Assembly: GCA_018524345.1 (NCBI GenBank)
Contig: JADQAZ010000001.1
Coordinates: 310,001 to 374,000, forward strand
Source of the DNA: Harenicola maris
GTDB taxonomy: Bacteria; Pseudomonadota; Alphaproteobacteria; Rhodobacterales; Rhodobacteraceae
Reading direction: 5' to 3'
DNA length: 64,000 nt
In this document: one piece after another, positions 43,641-52,282 of the stretch
Position numbering within the stretch: position 1 is the stretch's first letter
How the letters are laid out: every line of letters starts with the position of its first letter
Position numbers and translations under genes: made by a program
The notes under the pieces: generated by a model
The model's input: only the letters and a program-made list of their open reading frames with translations
Database searches by the model: none
Told to the model about the DNA's origin: nothing

Positions 43641-43934
43641 TTAGGCGGCGGCGTGGGGGTGCCATGCGATTTCGGGGTTTTCGCGGAAGGCGAACCTTTC
43701 GAGGTGGCTGGCGATGACGCGGCTGGTTTTGGTCAACTCTGCCTGGGTTTGGGCGCTGACGGTCAGGGTCAGGGTGTCTTGCGCGGCTGTGAGATCGCAT
43801 TGGCCGAAGGGGAAGTTGATCTGGCCGGAGGCGGGGTCAAACTGCACCTCGACCTTGTGTGCGAAGTGTTTGCAGAGCTGCTGTAGATAGGTGCTTGCGC
43901 GGGGTGTGGTGATGCGGGCGGTGTTTGTGAGCAT
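43641..43934 (-). CDS. DUF2218 protein
   Basis: 97 residues. Pattern of DUF2218: ARITTPRASTYLQQLCKHFAHKVEVQFDP and a late SHLERFAFRENPEIAWHP. Function unknown; members often sit near metal or siderophore genes, but here it lies next to an NmrA-like reductase and a LysR regulator with 31 bases to the former. Confidence 0.85.
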   Translation of the reverse strand: MLTNTARITTPRASTYLQQLCKHFAHKVEVQFDPASGQINFPFGQCDLTAAQDTLTLTVSAQTQAELTKTSRVIASHLERFAFRENPEIAWHPHAAA

Positions 43935-44028
43935 GGCTGTGTCCTTTCTGTTGCCACCAGAAATAGACAGAAGTTACCTTTTCGATTATCCCGTGATGTC
44001 AGAAATCATTCTTACAGGAATTAGAAAG

Positions 44029-44922
44029 ATGATTGAGGATTACCGCAGTCTTGCTGTCTTTGTTGCCATTGCCGACACGGGGAGCCTGAGTGCGGCGGGG
44101 CGGCGGCTGAAGCTGTCGACCTCTGTCATCAGTCACCATCTTTCGCGTCTTGAACAGCGGCAGGGGGCGACCTTGTTTTTCCGGTCAACGCGGTCAATGT
44201 CGCTGACGCCGGAGGGGCGGATGGCACTTGATCCCGCCCGCCGGATGGTCGCGGCCGGGGAGGAGGCCCTTGATGCGATCACGGCGGGTGACGACGAGCC
44301 GGTTGGGGCGTTGCGTGTGGCGATGCCCGCGTTTGGCGAGCAGGGCCGCCTGCATGCGGCGCTGTGGGATTTTGCCAAGCAGCACCCGATGGTCGCGATT
44401 TCCCTGCATTGCAGTGATGTGCCGACGGATCTGGTCAAGGATGGTTTCGATCTGGCGATCCGGCTTGGCACCCTGCGCAGCAGCAGCCTGAAGAGCCGCC
44501 GTATTGCCGATTTCAAACGCTGGCTTGTGGCCTCCCCTGCGTATCTTGCCAGCCGTGCGCCGATTGAAACGCCCGGTGACCTTGCCGAGCATGATTTCAT
44601 TGCTGTGACGCAGATTCCCCCTGTCATGACCTTGGAGCGTGACGGGCAGGCCACCGAGTTTGATCCGGTGAATATGCGCATCGAGGTGAATACGGTGACG
44701 GCGGCCAAGGCCGCTGTGCTGGCCGGGCTTGGCATTTGGCATGTCCCCTTGGGGGAAATCGAGGAGGAGCTTGCGCAGGGGCGTTTGGTGCGGGTTCTGC
44801 CGGAGTGGACCCTGCCTGTCCTCGGGATCTATGCTGTCTGGCCGGATATCGGCCCGCAAAAGGCGCTTACCCGCCGTTTGATTGACCATTTCATCGAGAA
44901 GCGCAGCGCATTGATGCTTTGA
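44029..44922 (+). CDS. LysR-family regulator
   Basis: 297 residues from the ATG at 44029 (MIEDYRSLAVFVAIADTGSLSAAGRRLKLS). Helix-turn-helix at residues 1-60 and ligand domain starting PVGALRVAMPAFGEQGRLH; CrgA/AaeR-like branch. The spacer to the divergent DUF2218 gene is 94 bp, so the DUF2218-reductase pair is its likely target. An ATG at 43996 in the same frame is possible. Confidence 0.9.
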   Translation: MIEDYRSLAVFVAIADTGSLSAAGRRLKLSTSVISHHLSRLEQRQGATLFFRSTRSMSLTPEGRMALDPARRMVAAGEEALDAITAGDDEPVGALRVAMPAFGEQGRLHAALWDFAKQHPMVAISLHCSDVPTDLVKDGFDLAIRLGTLRSSSLKSRRIADFKRWLVASPAYLASRAPIETPGDLAEHDFIAVTQIPPVMTLERDGQATEFDPVNMRIEVNTVTAAKAAVLAGLGIWHVPLGEIEEELAQGRLVRVLPEWTLPVLGIYAVWPDIGPQKALTRRLIDHFIEKRSALML

Positions 44923-44966
44923 AGCCCCGCGCAATCAGGGGGGCGCTCTGCGTAAAGGGGGGGAAG

Positions 44967-45050
44967 TGGTGGGCGACCCTGGAATCGAACCAGGCGTGCG
45001 TCTCCGCGAGGGAGTTACAGTCCCCTGCCACACCTTGCGGCCTGTCGCCC
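44967..45050 (-). tRNA. tRNA-Tyr (anticodon GTA)
   Basis: 84 nt with encoded CCA. Acceptor GGGCGAC pairs with GTCGCCC, discriminator A. Anticodon stem GGGGA/TCCCT around CTGTAAC, anticodon at 45016-45018. T arm CCTGG-TTCGATT-CCAGG. Long variable arm as expected for bacterial tRNA-Tyr. By simple alignment position 8 is A instead of U. Confidence 0.93.
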
Positions 45051-45189
45051 ACTGGCGGGCTGAGTAGCCTTGGCGGAGATATGCGTCAAGCCAATTCGAC
45101 CCATGTTGTGGGATGATTTGTGAAAATTCCTTGCACCTTGGCTTTGGCGGGGTCATTGCACTGCCAACACAGGCAAAAGGCGGCGGATT

Positions 45190-45978
45190 ATGACAAAGAA
45201 ACCAAAGTGGGTGGTGGCCAAGGAGCAAGGCAAGCGGTTGGCGGCGGCGCAGACGGTTTGGCTGTTTGGTTTGCACGCGGTGCGCGATGCTTTGCAAAAC
45301 CCGATGCGCGAGCGGCTGCGCCTGATCCTGACCAAGAATGCGGCGGATCGGTTGGGCGATGTGGTCGGCGCGAGCGGGATGGAGCCGGAGATGGTGGACC
45401 CGCGCAAGTTTCCGCAGGTTCTGGATGCCGGATCGGTGCATCAGGGGGCGGCGCTTGAGGTGAAACCCCTTGATTGGGGCAAGCTCCGCGATCTGTGTGT
45501 GCCGGGGAAGGGGAATGCGCCGCGTGTTGTGTTGCTGGACCGTGTGACGGACCCGCATAACGTGGGGGCGATTCTGCGCTCTGCCGAGGTGTTCGGGGCG
45601 CGGGCGGTGATTGCACCGGCGCGTCATGCGGCGCCGGAGACGGGGGCCTTGGCCAAGACGGCCTCTGGCGCGCTGGAGCGGCAGCCCTATATCCGCGTGA
45701 CTAATCTTGGCGATGCGATGCTGGCCCTGCAGGAGATGGGATATACCCTGCTTGGCCTTGATGGCGAGGCGGAGGAAGATTTGGGGACCGTCGCGGCGGG
45801 GCTTGGCGATCGGCCTGTGGGCCTTGTTCTGGGGGCCGAGGGGCCGGGGTTGCGGCAGCGCACGCGCGAGACCTGCGACCATCTGGTGCGGATTGATGCG
45901 GCGGGGGAGTTTGGATCGCTCAATGTGTCGAATGCGGCGGCGGTCTCCCTTTATGCGAGTCGCGCGGCCAAGGCATAG
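45190..45978 (+). CDS. rlmB: 23S rRNA (guanosine-2'-O)-methyltransferase RlmB
   Basis: 262 residues. SpoU (TrmH-type) methyltransferase: N-terminal substrate domain (WLFGLHAVRDAL), motif 1 LLDRVTDPHNVGAILRSAEVFGA, motif 2 GLVLGAEGPGLR and motif 3 SLNVSNAAAVSLY, which form the SAM-binding knot. Methylates G2251 in the peptidyl-transferase loop. Stands alone next to tRNA-Tyr. Confidence 0.94.
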   Translation: MTKKPKWVVAKEQGKRLAAAQTVWLFGLHAVRDALQNPMRERLRLILTKNAADRLGDVVGASGMEPEMVDPRKFPQVLDAGSVHQGAALEVKPLDWGKLRDLCVPGKGNAPRVVLLDRVTDPHNVGAILRSAEVFGARAVIAPARHAAPETGALAKTASGALERQPYIRVTNLGDAMLALQEMGYTLLGLDGEAEEDLGTVAAGLGDRPVGLVLGAEGPGLRQRTRETCDHLVRIDAAGEFGSLNVSNAAAVSLYASRAAKA

Positions 45979-46052
45979 GGGCGTCTCTGCCTTGACAGGG
46001 GCGGTGCCATTTGCGCCAAATGGAAACGGGTGAATTTCCATAAGGTGGGCAA

Positions 46053-46961
46053 ATGCAACTTGAATCGCGCCAGATCCGCCATCTTGCGGCCATCGGAGAG
46101 CATGGGACCTTTGTCGCCGCGGCCAAGGCCCTTGGCCTGTCGCAGCCTGCGCTGTCCCTGAGCATTCAGCGGCTGGAGGATATTTTGAAGGTGGCTTTGG
46201 TGGAGCGGGGGCGCAACGGCGCGCGCCTGACGGAGCCGGGGCGGCTGTTGGCGCAGCGCTCGCAGGAGATCGACCAGACCATGGCCGCCGTGTTGCGGGA
46301 GATCGAGCTGTCGACCCAAGGGATCAAGGGCAAGCTGCGGATCGGCGGCACGCCCCTTGCCACCAGCAGCACCATACCCATGGTTATCGCCGAGATATTG
46401 AAGCAGACGCCGGATGTGGAATTCGAGATTTTCGAGCAGACGGACGAGGACCTGATCGAGAATCTGGATCGGGGGCTGCTGGATATCGCGATCTGCGCGG
46501 CTTGGCAGATGCCCGAGGACGGGCCGCATGATTTCGCGCCGCTGTTTCAGGCCAAGACTGTGCTGGCCATGCGGCCGGACAATCCGCTGGCGCAGCACAG
46601 CAGCCTTTCGCTGGACCAGTTGCAGGGTGAGATGTGGGCCCTGCCGCCCAGTGGGGGCAGCTTTCGCAAGCAGATTGACGCGCTTTATGTGACCAATGGC
46701 TGGGTCTATCCCAAGCGGATGATCGAGACCTCGACCATTGCGACGCTCCTCAAGATCGTGCGCAAGACCGATGCGATTTCGCTTTTGTCGCGGCAGCTTA
46801 TCGTTGACGAGCTGGAGCTTGGCCTGTTGAAATGTATCGAGATTGATCACCAGTTGGCGCCGCGCACCTTTGGCATTCTGACGCGCAATGATCGGGCGAT
46901 GACCTCGCTTGGGAGATTGTTCCATGATGCAGCGATAGAGTTGGGCCGCGCGCAGGGGTGA
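46053..46961 (+). CDS. LysR-family regulator
   Basis: 302 residues. Helix-turn-helix TFVAAAKALGLSQPALSLSIQRLEDIL, ligand domain from KGKLRIGGTPLATSSTIP. No divergent partner other than rlmB upstream on the same strand, so the target is not evident. Ends exactly where the WYL regulator (opposite strand) ends. Confidence 0.9.
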   Translation: MQLESRQIRHLAAIGEHGTFVAAAKALGLSQPALSLSIQRLEDILKVALVERGRNGARLTEPGRLLAQRSQEIDQTMAAVLREIELSTQGIKGKLRIGGTPLATSSTIPMVIAEILKQTPDVEFEIFEQTDEDLIENLDRGLLDIAICAAWQMPEDGPHDFAPLFQAKTVLAMRPDNPLAQHSSLSLDQLQGEMWALPPSGGSFRKQIDALYVTNGWVYPKRMIETSTIATLLKIVRKTDAISLLSRQLIVDELELGLLKCIEIDHQLAPRTFGILTRNDRAMTSLGRLFHDAAIELGRAQG

Positions 46962-47696
46962 TTACAGCTGCAGGTCGTCATTGGTGATCGAGGCGGCGAA
47001 GCTGTCCTTCGGGAGCAGGCGAAAGCGACTGCCGGTTTTCTGCGCCGCCTGCATCCTGTCGCAGCGAAAGGTGCGGGGGGCTTTGCGCAGGTGGTCGAAG
47101 GCGACCACATACCAGACGGGATATTTCAGCAGCAGGTAGTGCGGCTCTATATGCCGCTGGGAGGGGTTTCCGTCCTCGCGGTGGTATTTGATGCGCAGGA
47201 CCTCCTGATCGATGAAGGCCTGATGCAGGGCCTGCACCACCCGTTTGGGGGGCGGGGTCGCCCCGGCCTGCACGAGGGTGGAGGCGGTCACGCCGATGAG
47301 GATGCGGGATTTGAGGTCATTCACCCGGCGCCGTTTGTCCGGCGAGAAGGAGGCGACGAGTTGCCGGCGCACCGCGCCGAGGTTGGCGAGGAAGAGGGGC
47401 GAGTCCATTTGTTCGGCCACGGCGATGCTGATGAGCAGGTCGACGGCCTCTGCATAAGACAGGTTCATGCGGCCGATGCCCCAGTTGCTGTCGAGGCGGA
47501 CGCCGCCGCCGCGGCCGCGATCCGCGTCGATCTGCATGCCCTGTTCGCGCATCAGGGCCAGATCCCGCGCGATGGTGCGGGGGCTGACGCCGTGCTGCGC
47601 GGCGAGGTCCTTGATGGTGCAATGGCTGTCTTGTTTGAGCTGCACCGCGAGGCGGTCCATGCGGCTTAGCCTGCCCTGTGCGTCTGTGCGTGCCAT
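46962..47696 (-). CDS. DeoR/YafY-type regulator with WYL domain
   Basis: 244 residues. N-terminal winged helix (CTIKDLAAQHGVSPRTIARDLALMREQG) and a WYL-type ligand domain with PHYLLLKYPVWYVVAFDHLRKAPRTFRCDRM. WYL domains bind nucleic acids or nucleotides in some systems. The divergent VOC gene at 47801 is its likely target. Confidence 0.9.
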   Translation of the reverse strand: MARTDAQGRLSRMDRLAVQLKQDSHCTIKDLAAQHGVSPRTIARDLALMREQGMQIDADRGRGGGVRLDSNWGIGRMNLSYAEAVDLLISIAVAEQMDSPLFLANLGAVRRQLVASFSPDKRRRVNDLKSRILIGVTASTLVQAGATPPPKRVVQALHQAFIDQEVLRIKYHREDGNPSQRHIEPHYLLLKYPVWYVVAFDHLRKAPRTFRCDRMQAAQKTGSRFRLLPKDSFAASITNDDLQL

Positions 47697-47800
47697 GGAA
47701 CAAATAGGACATAAAATGGCATATTTAGCAATATCAGCATCCGTATTCGAAACCTGAAGCCAGCCGGGCCGATGCGCCTGTGCGATACGGAGAAGACGCT

Positions 47801-48157
47801 ATGAAACTGAATTACGCTGTTGTTGGCACCAATGATATGGCGGCCACGGTGGCCTTTTATGACGCCCTGTTTGAGGGATGCGGCCTGCAGGGGCTGCCTG
47901 CCTCGGAGCGGATGACATATTGGGTGGGCGGGGATTTTGCCTTTGCGGCGGCGATCCCCTTTGATGGCGCGCCTGCTGTGCGGGGCAATGGCACGATGAT
48001 CGGCTTTGCTGTTGGCGATGCGGAGGAGGTGCGGCGCCTGCACGCCAAGGCCCTGACCCTTGGCGGCACCTGCGAGGGGGCGCCGGGGCAGCGGGGGCCG
48101 AAGTATTCGGCCTATCTGCGCGATCTGGATGGCAACAAGCTGTGTTTTTCCGACTAA
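47801..48157 (+). CDS. VOC-superfamily (glyoxalase-like) protein
   Basis: 118 residues from the ATG at 47801, after GGAGAA. VOC pattern: MKLNYAVVGTNDMAATVAFYDALFEG at the start, TMIGFAVGDAEEVRRLHAKALTLGG in the middle and YSAYLRDLDGNKLCF with the metal-ligand Asp-Gly-Asn-Lys strand. Probably controlled by the divergent WYL regulator. Substrate unknown. Confidence 0.88.
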   Translation: MKLNYAVVGTNDMAATVAFYDALFEGCGLQGLPASERMTYWVGGDFAFAAAIPFDGAPAVRGNGTMIGFAVGDAEEVRRLHAKALTLGGTCEGAPGQRGPKYSAYLRDLDGNKLCFSD

Positions 48158-48341
48158 GCGCTTAGGGAAAGGGGCCGCGCGCGTTGCCATGGCGGGCGCG
48201 GCAGGGGGCGGAATAAGCCTGTTTTGTAACATTTCCGAAGGGGCGCTCACGGGGCATCACGCTTAGGTCAGGGGGGATATGCAGGGGCGGTTTGGCTATG
48301 CAAGTTAAGCGCACCGAGAAACACTCAAAGGACCACTGCCC

Positions 48342-48803
48342 ATGTTGAACCGCCGTCTTTTCCTGATCGGAGCCGCCGCCGCCATTCCCCTTGCCGGGTT
48401 GAGCGTGCGTCCCGCCCTTGCCGCCACGCCCAAGACATTTGCGCCAGACGGGCTTGCGATCAAAGGCTATGACCCTGTGGCCTATTTCACCGAGGAAAAG
48501 CCGGTGGAAGGCAGCGCCGATTTTACCCATGAATACAACGGTGCAACATGGCGTTTCGCCAGTGCAGAGAACCGCGATATGTTCGTGGCCGACCCAGAGG
48601 CCTATGCGCCGCAGTATGGCGGCTATTGCGCCTTTGCCCTGAGCAAGAACGCCATTGCGACATCCGATCCCGATGCCTGGACTGTCTATGAAGGCAAGCT
48701 TTACCTGAACTACAGCCTGAAGGTGCGTGGGTTCTGGCTTGAGGATGTTCCGGGCAATATTGCCTTGGCGGATGCCAACTGGCCGAGCGTTCTGGAGAAA
48801 TAG
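48342..48803 (+). CDS. Exported YHS-domain protein
   Basis: 153 residues. Starts with MLNRRLFLIGAAAAIPLAGLSVRPALA, a signal peptide with Arg-Arg that could use Tat. The YHS-like region follows: IKGYDPVAYFTEEKPVEGS, FTHEYNGATWRFASAENRDMFVADPEAYAPQYGGYCA. YHS domains bind copper, zinc or other metals; here the usual YHS Cys is in GGYCA. Role not established. The 184 bp upstream hold its promoter, with nothing else clear. Confidence 0.9.
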   Translation: MLNRRLFLIGAAAAIPLAGLSVRPALAATPKTFAPDGLAIKGYDPVAYFTEEKPVEGSADFTHEYNGATWRFASAENRDMFVADPEAYAPQYGGYCAFALSKNAIATSDPDAWTVYEGKLYLNYSLKVRGFWLEDVPGNIALADANWPSVLEK

Positions 48804-48843
48804 CGCGGCGATAACGGAACCTTCACAGGTTTATTACATTCTC

Positions 48844-48871
48844 TTGGCTAGGCCCTCATCGTGCCTATCTA
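48844..48871 (+). promoter_or_regulatory. Candidate promoter of a small RNA
   Basis: TTGGCT (48844-48849), 16-bp spacer, TATCTA (48866-48871). A start near 48878 would fall just before the first hairpin of the candidate RNA. Confidence 0.4.
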
Positions 48872-48878
48872 CTCTAAC

Positions 48879-48967
48879 AGAACGCAGCGCCGGAACCGCT
48901 GTGTTCCTATCACTGTCCCTCGTTCCGCACCTTGCGCCCGGGCCCTTTGGTTCGGGCGCTTTTTTAT
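48879..48967 (+). ncRNA. Candidate small regulatory RNA with intrinsic terminator
   Basis: Stem GAACGCAGCG (48880-48889) with CGCTGTGTTC (48897-48906), one G-U pair, loop CCGGAAC; an open stretch CTATCACTGTCCCTCGTTCC; then terminator GCGCCCG (48934-48940) with CGGGCGC (48953-48959) and seven T. The stretch 48804-49079 has no coding gene. Alternatively the terminator only ends the YHS transcript. Confidence 0.5.
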
Positions 48968-49079
48968 TGAGGGAAATCCGGCGGGGGCCTGCCATTTTGG
49001 CCGCGAGGGGGGCTGTGCCCTCTGGACCTTGGCGCGGTGCTGGGGCATAGCTGTTGCAGGTAACGAAAAGGGCACCCCA

Positions 49080-49463
49080 ATGGGCATTTTCACCCCAATC
49101 CTGCGCGCCGTGACTTGGTGGAACGGTATGACGTTGAACACGCAGCTTTACACATGGCGCAAGGGCGTTCGTGTGGGCGATGACGATGCCGGGAATGTCT
49201 TTTACGAGACGCGCGACGGCAAGCGCCGCTGGGTGATCTATAACGGGGAGGCCGAGGCGAGCCGGGTCGGGCCCGATTGGCATGGCTGGCTGCATCACAC
49301 CTATGCCGAGCCGCCAACCAAATCGCCCCTGCCCAAGCGCGCTTGGGAGCAGCCTCACAAAGAGAACATGACCGGCACGGCCATGGCCTATGCGCCGAGC
49401 GGTTCGTTGCGTCAGGCCGCGCCTGCGCCGCGCGCCGATTACGAGGCATGGACCCCCGAGTAA
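49080..49463 (+). CDS. NDUFA12-family complex I accessory protein
   Basis: 127 residues from the ATG at 49080 ([29 protein letters not shown]). The core [30 protein letters not shown]...[25 protein letters not shown] is the B17.2/NDUFA12 pattern, an accessory subunit or assembly factor of NADH:ubiquinone oxidoreductase found in alphaproteobacteria and mitochondria. First gene of a run with mlaD and a DUF2155 gene. Confidence 0.93.
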   Translation: MGIFTPILRAVTWWNGMTLNTQLYTWRKGVRVGDDDAGNVFYETRDGKRRWVIYNGEAEASRVGPDWHGWLHHTYAEPPTKSPLPKRAWEQPHKENMTGTAMAYAPSGSLRQAAPAPRADYEAWTPE

Positions 49464-49492
49464 GGGGCGCTTCCGAACAAGAGGGCACAGCG

Positions 49493-49948
49493 ATGTCTGA
49501 GAACACCACAGAGGTCATTGCAGGGGGCGTTGTTCTGGCAGCGGCCGTCGGCTTTTTGATCTATGCGGGGCAGGCGGCCGGGTTTTCGGCCGGTGCGGCG
49601 GGCAGCGCGGGCTATGACCTGACGGCGAGTTTCCGTTCGGTGGACGGGATTTCCGTGGGCACGGATGTGCGTTTGGCGGGGGTCAAGATCGGCCGCGTCT
49701 CGCAGATGGACCTGAACACCCAGACCTACCGCGCCGATGTGACCGTTGCGATCGATGGCGGCGTTGAAATTCCCGAGGATACGGCGATTGCGATTTCCTC
49801 GGAGGGGCTCTTGGGCGGTAATTACGTCGAGCTGGTTCCGGGGGGCTCGCCCTTCATGCTGGAGCCGGGGTCGGAGATCGAGGACACCCAGGGCGCGATC
49901 AGCCTGATCGGCCTGTTGTCGAAGTTTGTGTCGGGGCGCGAGGAATGA
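49493..49948 (+). CDS. mlaD: Lipid-transport protein MlaD-like (MCE domain)
   Basis: 151 residues. One N-terminal TM segment (EVIAGGVVLAAAVGFLIYAG) and one MCE domain (YDLTASFRSVDGISVGTDVRLAGVKIGRVSQM, DTAIAISSEGLLGGNYVEL). The MlaD hexamer shuttles phospholipids between membranes. The rest of the mla operon is not here. ATG at 49493; overlaps the next gene by ATGA. Confidence 0.93.
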   Translation: MSENTTEVIAGGVVLAAAVGFLIYAGQAAGFSAGAAGSAGYDLTASFRSVDGISVGTDVRLAGVKIGRVSQMDLNTQTYRADVTVAIDGGVEIPEDTAIAISSEGLLGGNYVELVPGGSPFMLEPGSEIEDTQGAISLIGLLSKFVSGREE

Positions 49949-50304
49949 TCCGCGGGCTTGGTTTGGTTGCGGGGCTGTTTCTGGCCCTGCCCGCGGCGGG
50001 ACAAGAGGCCGCGCAGGCCTCTGGTGCTTTGCTGCGCGGGTTGGACAAGACGTCCGGCAATCTGACGGACCTTGAGATGACGCGCGGGCAGACCCTGCAA
50101 TACGGGCGTTTGCAGATTACCCTGAACGATTGCCGCTATCCCAATGGCGGCGCTTTGAGTGCGGCCTTTGCGGAGATCGAGATCACCGATCTGGGCACCA
50201 ATACGCCTGTTTTCGGGGGCTGGATGCTGTCGCGGTCACCGGCGCTGAATGCGCTGGACCATGCGCGTTACGACGTTTGGGTGCTGCGCTGCACCAATTC
50301 CTGA
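49945..50304 (+). CDS. DUF2155 exported protein
   Basis: 119 residues with a signal peptide (MIRGLGLVAGLFLALPAAGQEA). Pattern of DUF2155: LDKTSGNLTDLEMTRGQTLQYGRLQITLNDCRYP and VFGGWMLSRSPALNALDHARYDVWVLRC. Function unknown; it is a conserved neighbour of NDUFA12 and aat genes in alphaproteobacteria. Its 3' end overlaps aat on the opposite strand by 37 bases. Confidence 0.9.
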   Translation: MIRGLGLVAGLFLALPAAGQEAAQASGALLRGLDKTSGNLTDLEMTRGQTLQYGRLQITLNDCRYPNGGALSAAFAEIEITDLGTNTPVFGGWMLSRSPALNALDHARYDVWVLRCTNS

Positions 50305-50912
50305 GGGCTCGGGAAGGGCGCGGAGCCCAAAGTCGCCTCTACCTCCAAGGCTTGTTTCAGAAGGGTTTGGTAGTCCGCCCGCGGGATTTCCTGCCCGCCT
50401 AATGTGGCGAGATGGGGCGTGATGAACTGTGTGTCGAAAAGGGTGAAGCCCTGTTGGCGCATACGGTCCACCATATAGGCGAGCGCGACCTTGGAGGCAT
50501 CTGTGCGGCGCGAGAACATGCTCTCGCCAAAGAAGGCCCCGCCGATGGCCACGCCGTAGACCCCGCCCACGAGGGCGCCGTCCTCCCAGACCTCCAGCGA
50601 ATGGGCAAAGCCCGCGCGGTGCAGCGCGAGGTAGAGGTCATAGATGGTTTGGTTGATCCATGTATCCTCGCGGTCGGCGCAGCCCTGCACGGTTCCCTCG
50701 AAATCCGTATTGAGGCGGATCGTCAGGGGCGCGCGCAGCAGGGTGCGGCGCAGGGAGCGCGAGATGTGGAAGCCGCCGAGCGGGAGGATCCCGCGCAGGT
50801 TGGGATCGACCCAATAGACCTCGGTCGCTTCGCGGCTGTCGGCCATGGGGAAGATACCCATTTGATAGGCCCGCAGCAGGAGGTCCGGCGTGAGGGGCGG
50901 GGTATCTGCCAT
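50268..50912 (-). CDS. aat: Leucyl/phenylalanyl-tRNA-protein transferase
   Basis: 214 residues from the ATG at 50912 (MADTPPLTPDLLLRAYQMGIFPMADS). Family strings: FPMADSREATEVYWVDPNLRGILPL, FHISRSLRRTLLR, DTWINQTIYDLYLALHRAGFAHSLEVWEDGALVGGVYGVAIGGAFFGESMFS, LFDTQFITPHLATLGGQEIPR. Adds Leu or Phe to proteins with N-terminal Arg/Lys for ClpS-ClpAP decay. Seven bases after accC; same strand as accB and accC. Confidence 0.96.
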   Translation of the reverse strand: MADTPPLTPDLLLRAYQMGIFPMADSREATEVYWVDPNLRGILPLGGFHISRSLRRTLLRAPLTIRLNTDFEGTVQGCADREDTWINQTIYDLYLALHRAGFAHSLEVWEDGALVGGVYGVAIGGAFFGESMFSRRTDASKVALAYMVDRMRQQGFTLFDTQFITPHLATLGGQEIPRADYQTLLKQALEVEATLGSAPFPSPQELVQRSTQTS

Positions 50913-50919
50913 ATCGGGG

Positions 50920-52269
50920 TTATTTTGCCGCGAGTTTGGCGAGCCATTCCTCGAGCCAGTGGATGGTATAATCGCCCGACAGGATGTCAGGCTCGGCCAG
51001 CAGGGCATGGAACAGGGGCACTGTGGTGTCGATACCATCAACGATCAGCTCGCCAAGGGCGCGGTTGAGGCGGGCGAGGGCCTCTGGCCGGTCGCGGCCA
51101 TGGACGATGAGCTTGCCGATCAGGCTGTCGTAATAGGGCGGGATCGAATAGCCGTCATAAAGGCCGCTGTCGACGCGCACGCCAAGGCCGCCGGGGGCGT
51201 GATACTGGGTGATCCGTCCGGGGCAGGGTGCAAAGTCGGGCAGGCGCTCGGCGTTGATCCGCACCTCGATCGCGTGGCCGTTCACCTTCAGATCGTCCTG
51301 TGTGAAGGAGAGGCTTTCGCCCTGTGCGACGCGGATCTGTTCGCGCACGAGGTCGACGCCGAAGATCGCCTCTGTCACCGGATGTTCGACCTGCAGGCGG
51401 GTGTTCATTTCGATGAAATAGAACTCGCCGTTCTCGTAGAGGAATTCGATGGTGCCGGCGCCGGAGTAGCCGATTTTGGCCATGGCATCGGCGCAGGTCT
51501 TGCCGATCGCGGCGCGGGTTTCGGCAGAGATCGCGGGGCCGGGGGCCTCCTCAAAGACCTTCTGGTGGCGGCGCTGGAGGGAGCAGTCACGCTCGCCCAG
51601 ATGGACGGCGTTGCCCTTGCCATCGCCAAAGATCTGCACCTCGATGTGGCGCGGCAGGGTGAGGTATTTCTCGATGTAGACTTCGGAGTTGCCGAAGTTG
51701 GATTTACCTTCGGCCCGCGCGGTTTGGAACGCGGTTGGCATTTCCTCGGCGCTATTGGCAACCTTCATCCCCTTGCCGCCGCCGCCTGCGGTGGCTTTGA
51801 TGATGACGGGATAGCCGAAATCCTCGCCGATTTTCAGCGCCTCTTCGACGCTGTCAACGCCGCCTTCGGAGCCGGGAACGCAGGGCACGCCGAGTTCCTT
51901 CATGGTGTCCTTGGCGGTGATTTTGTCGCCCATCATGCGGATGTGTTCCGCCGAGGGGCCGATGAATTTCAGGTCGTGATCTTCGACGATCTGCACGAAG
52001 CTCGCGTTTTCGGACAGAAAGCCATAGCCGGGGTGAATCGCCTGTGCGCCGGAAATCTCGCAGGCGGAGATGATGGCGGGGACCGAGAGGTAGCTTTGCG
52101 TCGAGGGCGGGGGGCCGATGCAGATTGCCTCGTCGGCCATGCGCACATGCATGGCGTCGCTATCGGCGGTGGAGTGAACGGCAACGGATTGGATGCCCAT
52201 TTCGCGGCAGGCGCGCACCACCCGCAGGGCGATCTCTCCGCGGTTGGCGATGAGGATTTTGTCGAACAT
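50920..52269 (-). CDS. accC: Acetyl-CoA carboxylase biotin carboxylase subunit
   Basis: 449 residues. ATP-grasp enzyme: FDKILIANRGEIALRVVRACREMG at the start, GYGFLSENASF, KATAGGGGKGMKV for the glycine-rich ATP loop, RHIEVQIFGDGKGNAVHLGERDCSLQRRHQK, EMNTRLQVEHPVTE and RINAERL. Carboxylates the biotin on AccB for fatty-acid synthesis. Operon accB-accC-aat. Confidence 0.98.
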   Translation of the reverse strand: MFDKILIANRGEIALRVVRACREMGIQSVAVHSTADSDAMHVRMADEAICIGPPPSTQSYLSVPAIISACEISGAQAIHPGYGFLSENASFVQIVEDHDLKFIGPSAEHIRMMGDKITAKDTMKELGVPCVPGSEGGVDSVEEALKIGEDFGYPVIIKATAGGGGKGMKVANSAEEMPTAFQTARAEGKSNFGNSEVYIEKYLTLPRHIEVQIFGDGKGNAVHLGERDCSLQRRHQKVFEEAPGPAISAETRAAIGKTCADAMAKIGYSGAGTIEFLYENGEFYFIEMNTRLQVEHPVTEAIFGVDLVREQIRVAQGESLSFTQDDLKVNGHAIEVRINAERLPDFAPCPGRITQYHAPGGLGVRVDSGLYDGYSIPPYYDSLIGKLIVHGRDRPEALARLNRALGELIVDGIDTTVPLFHALLAEPDILSGDYTIHWLEEWLAKLAAK

Positions 52270-52282
52270 AAGCCCGCCTAGA

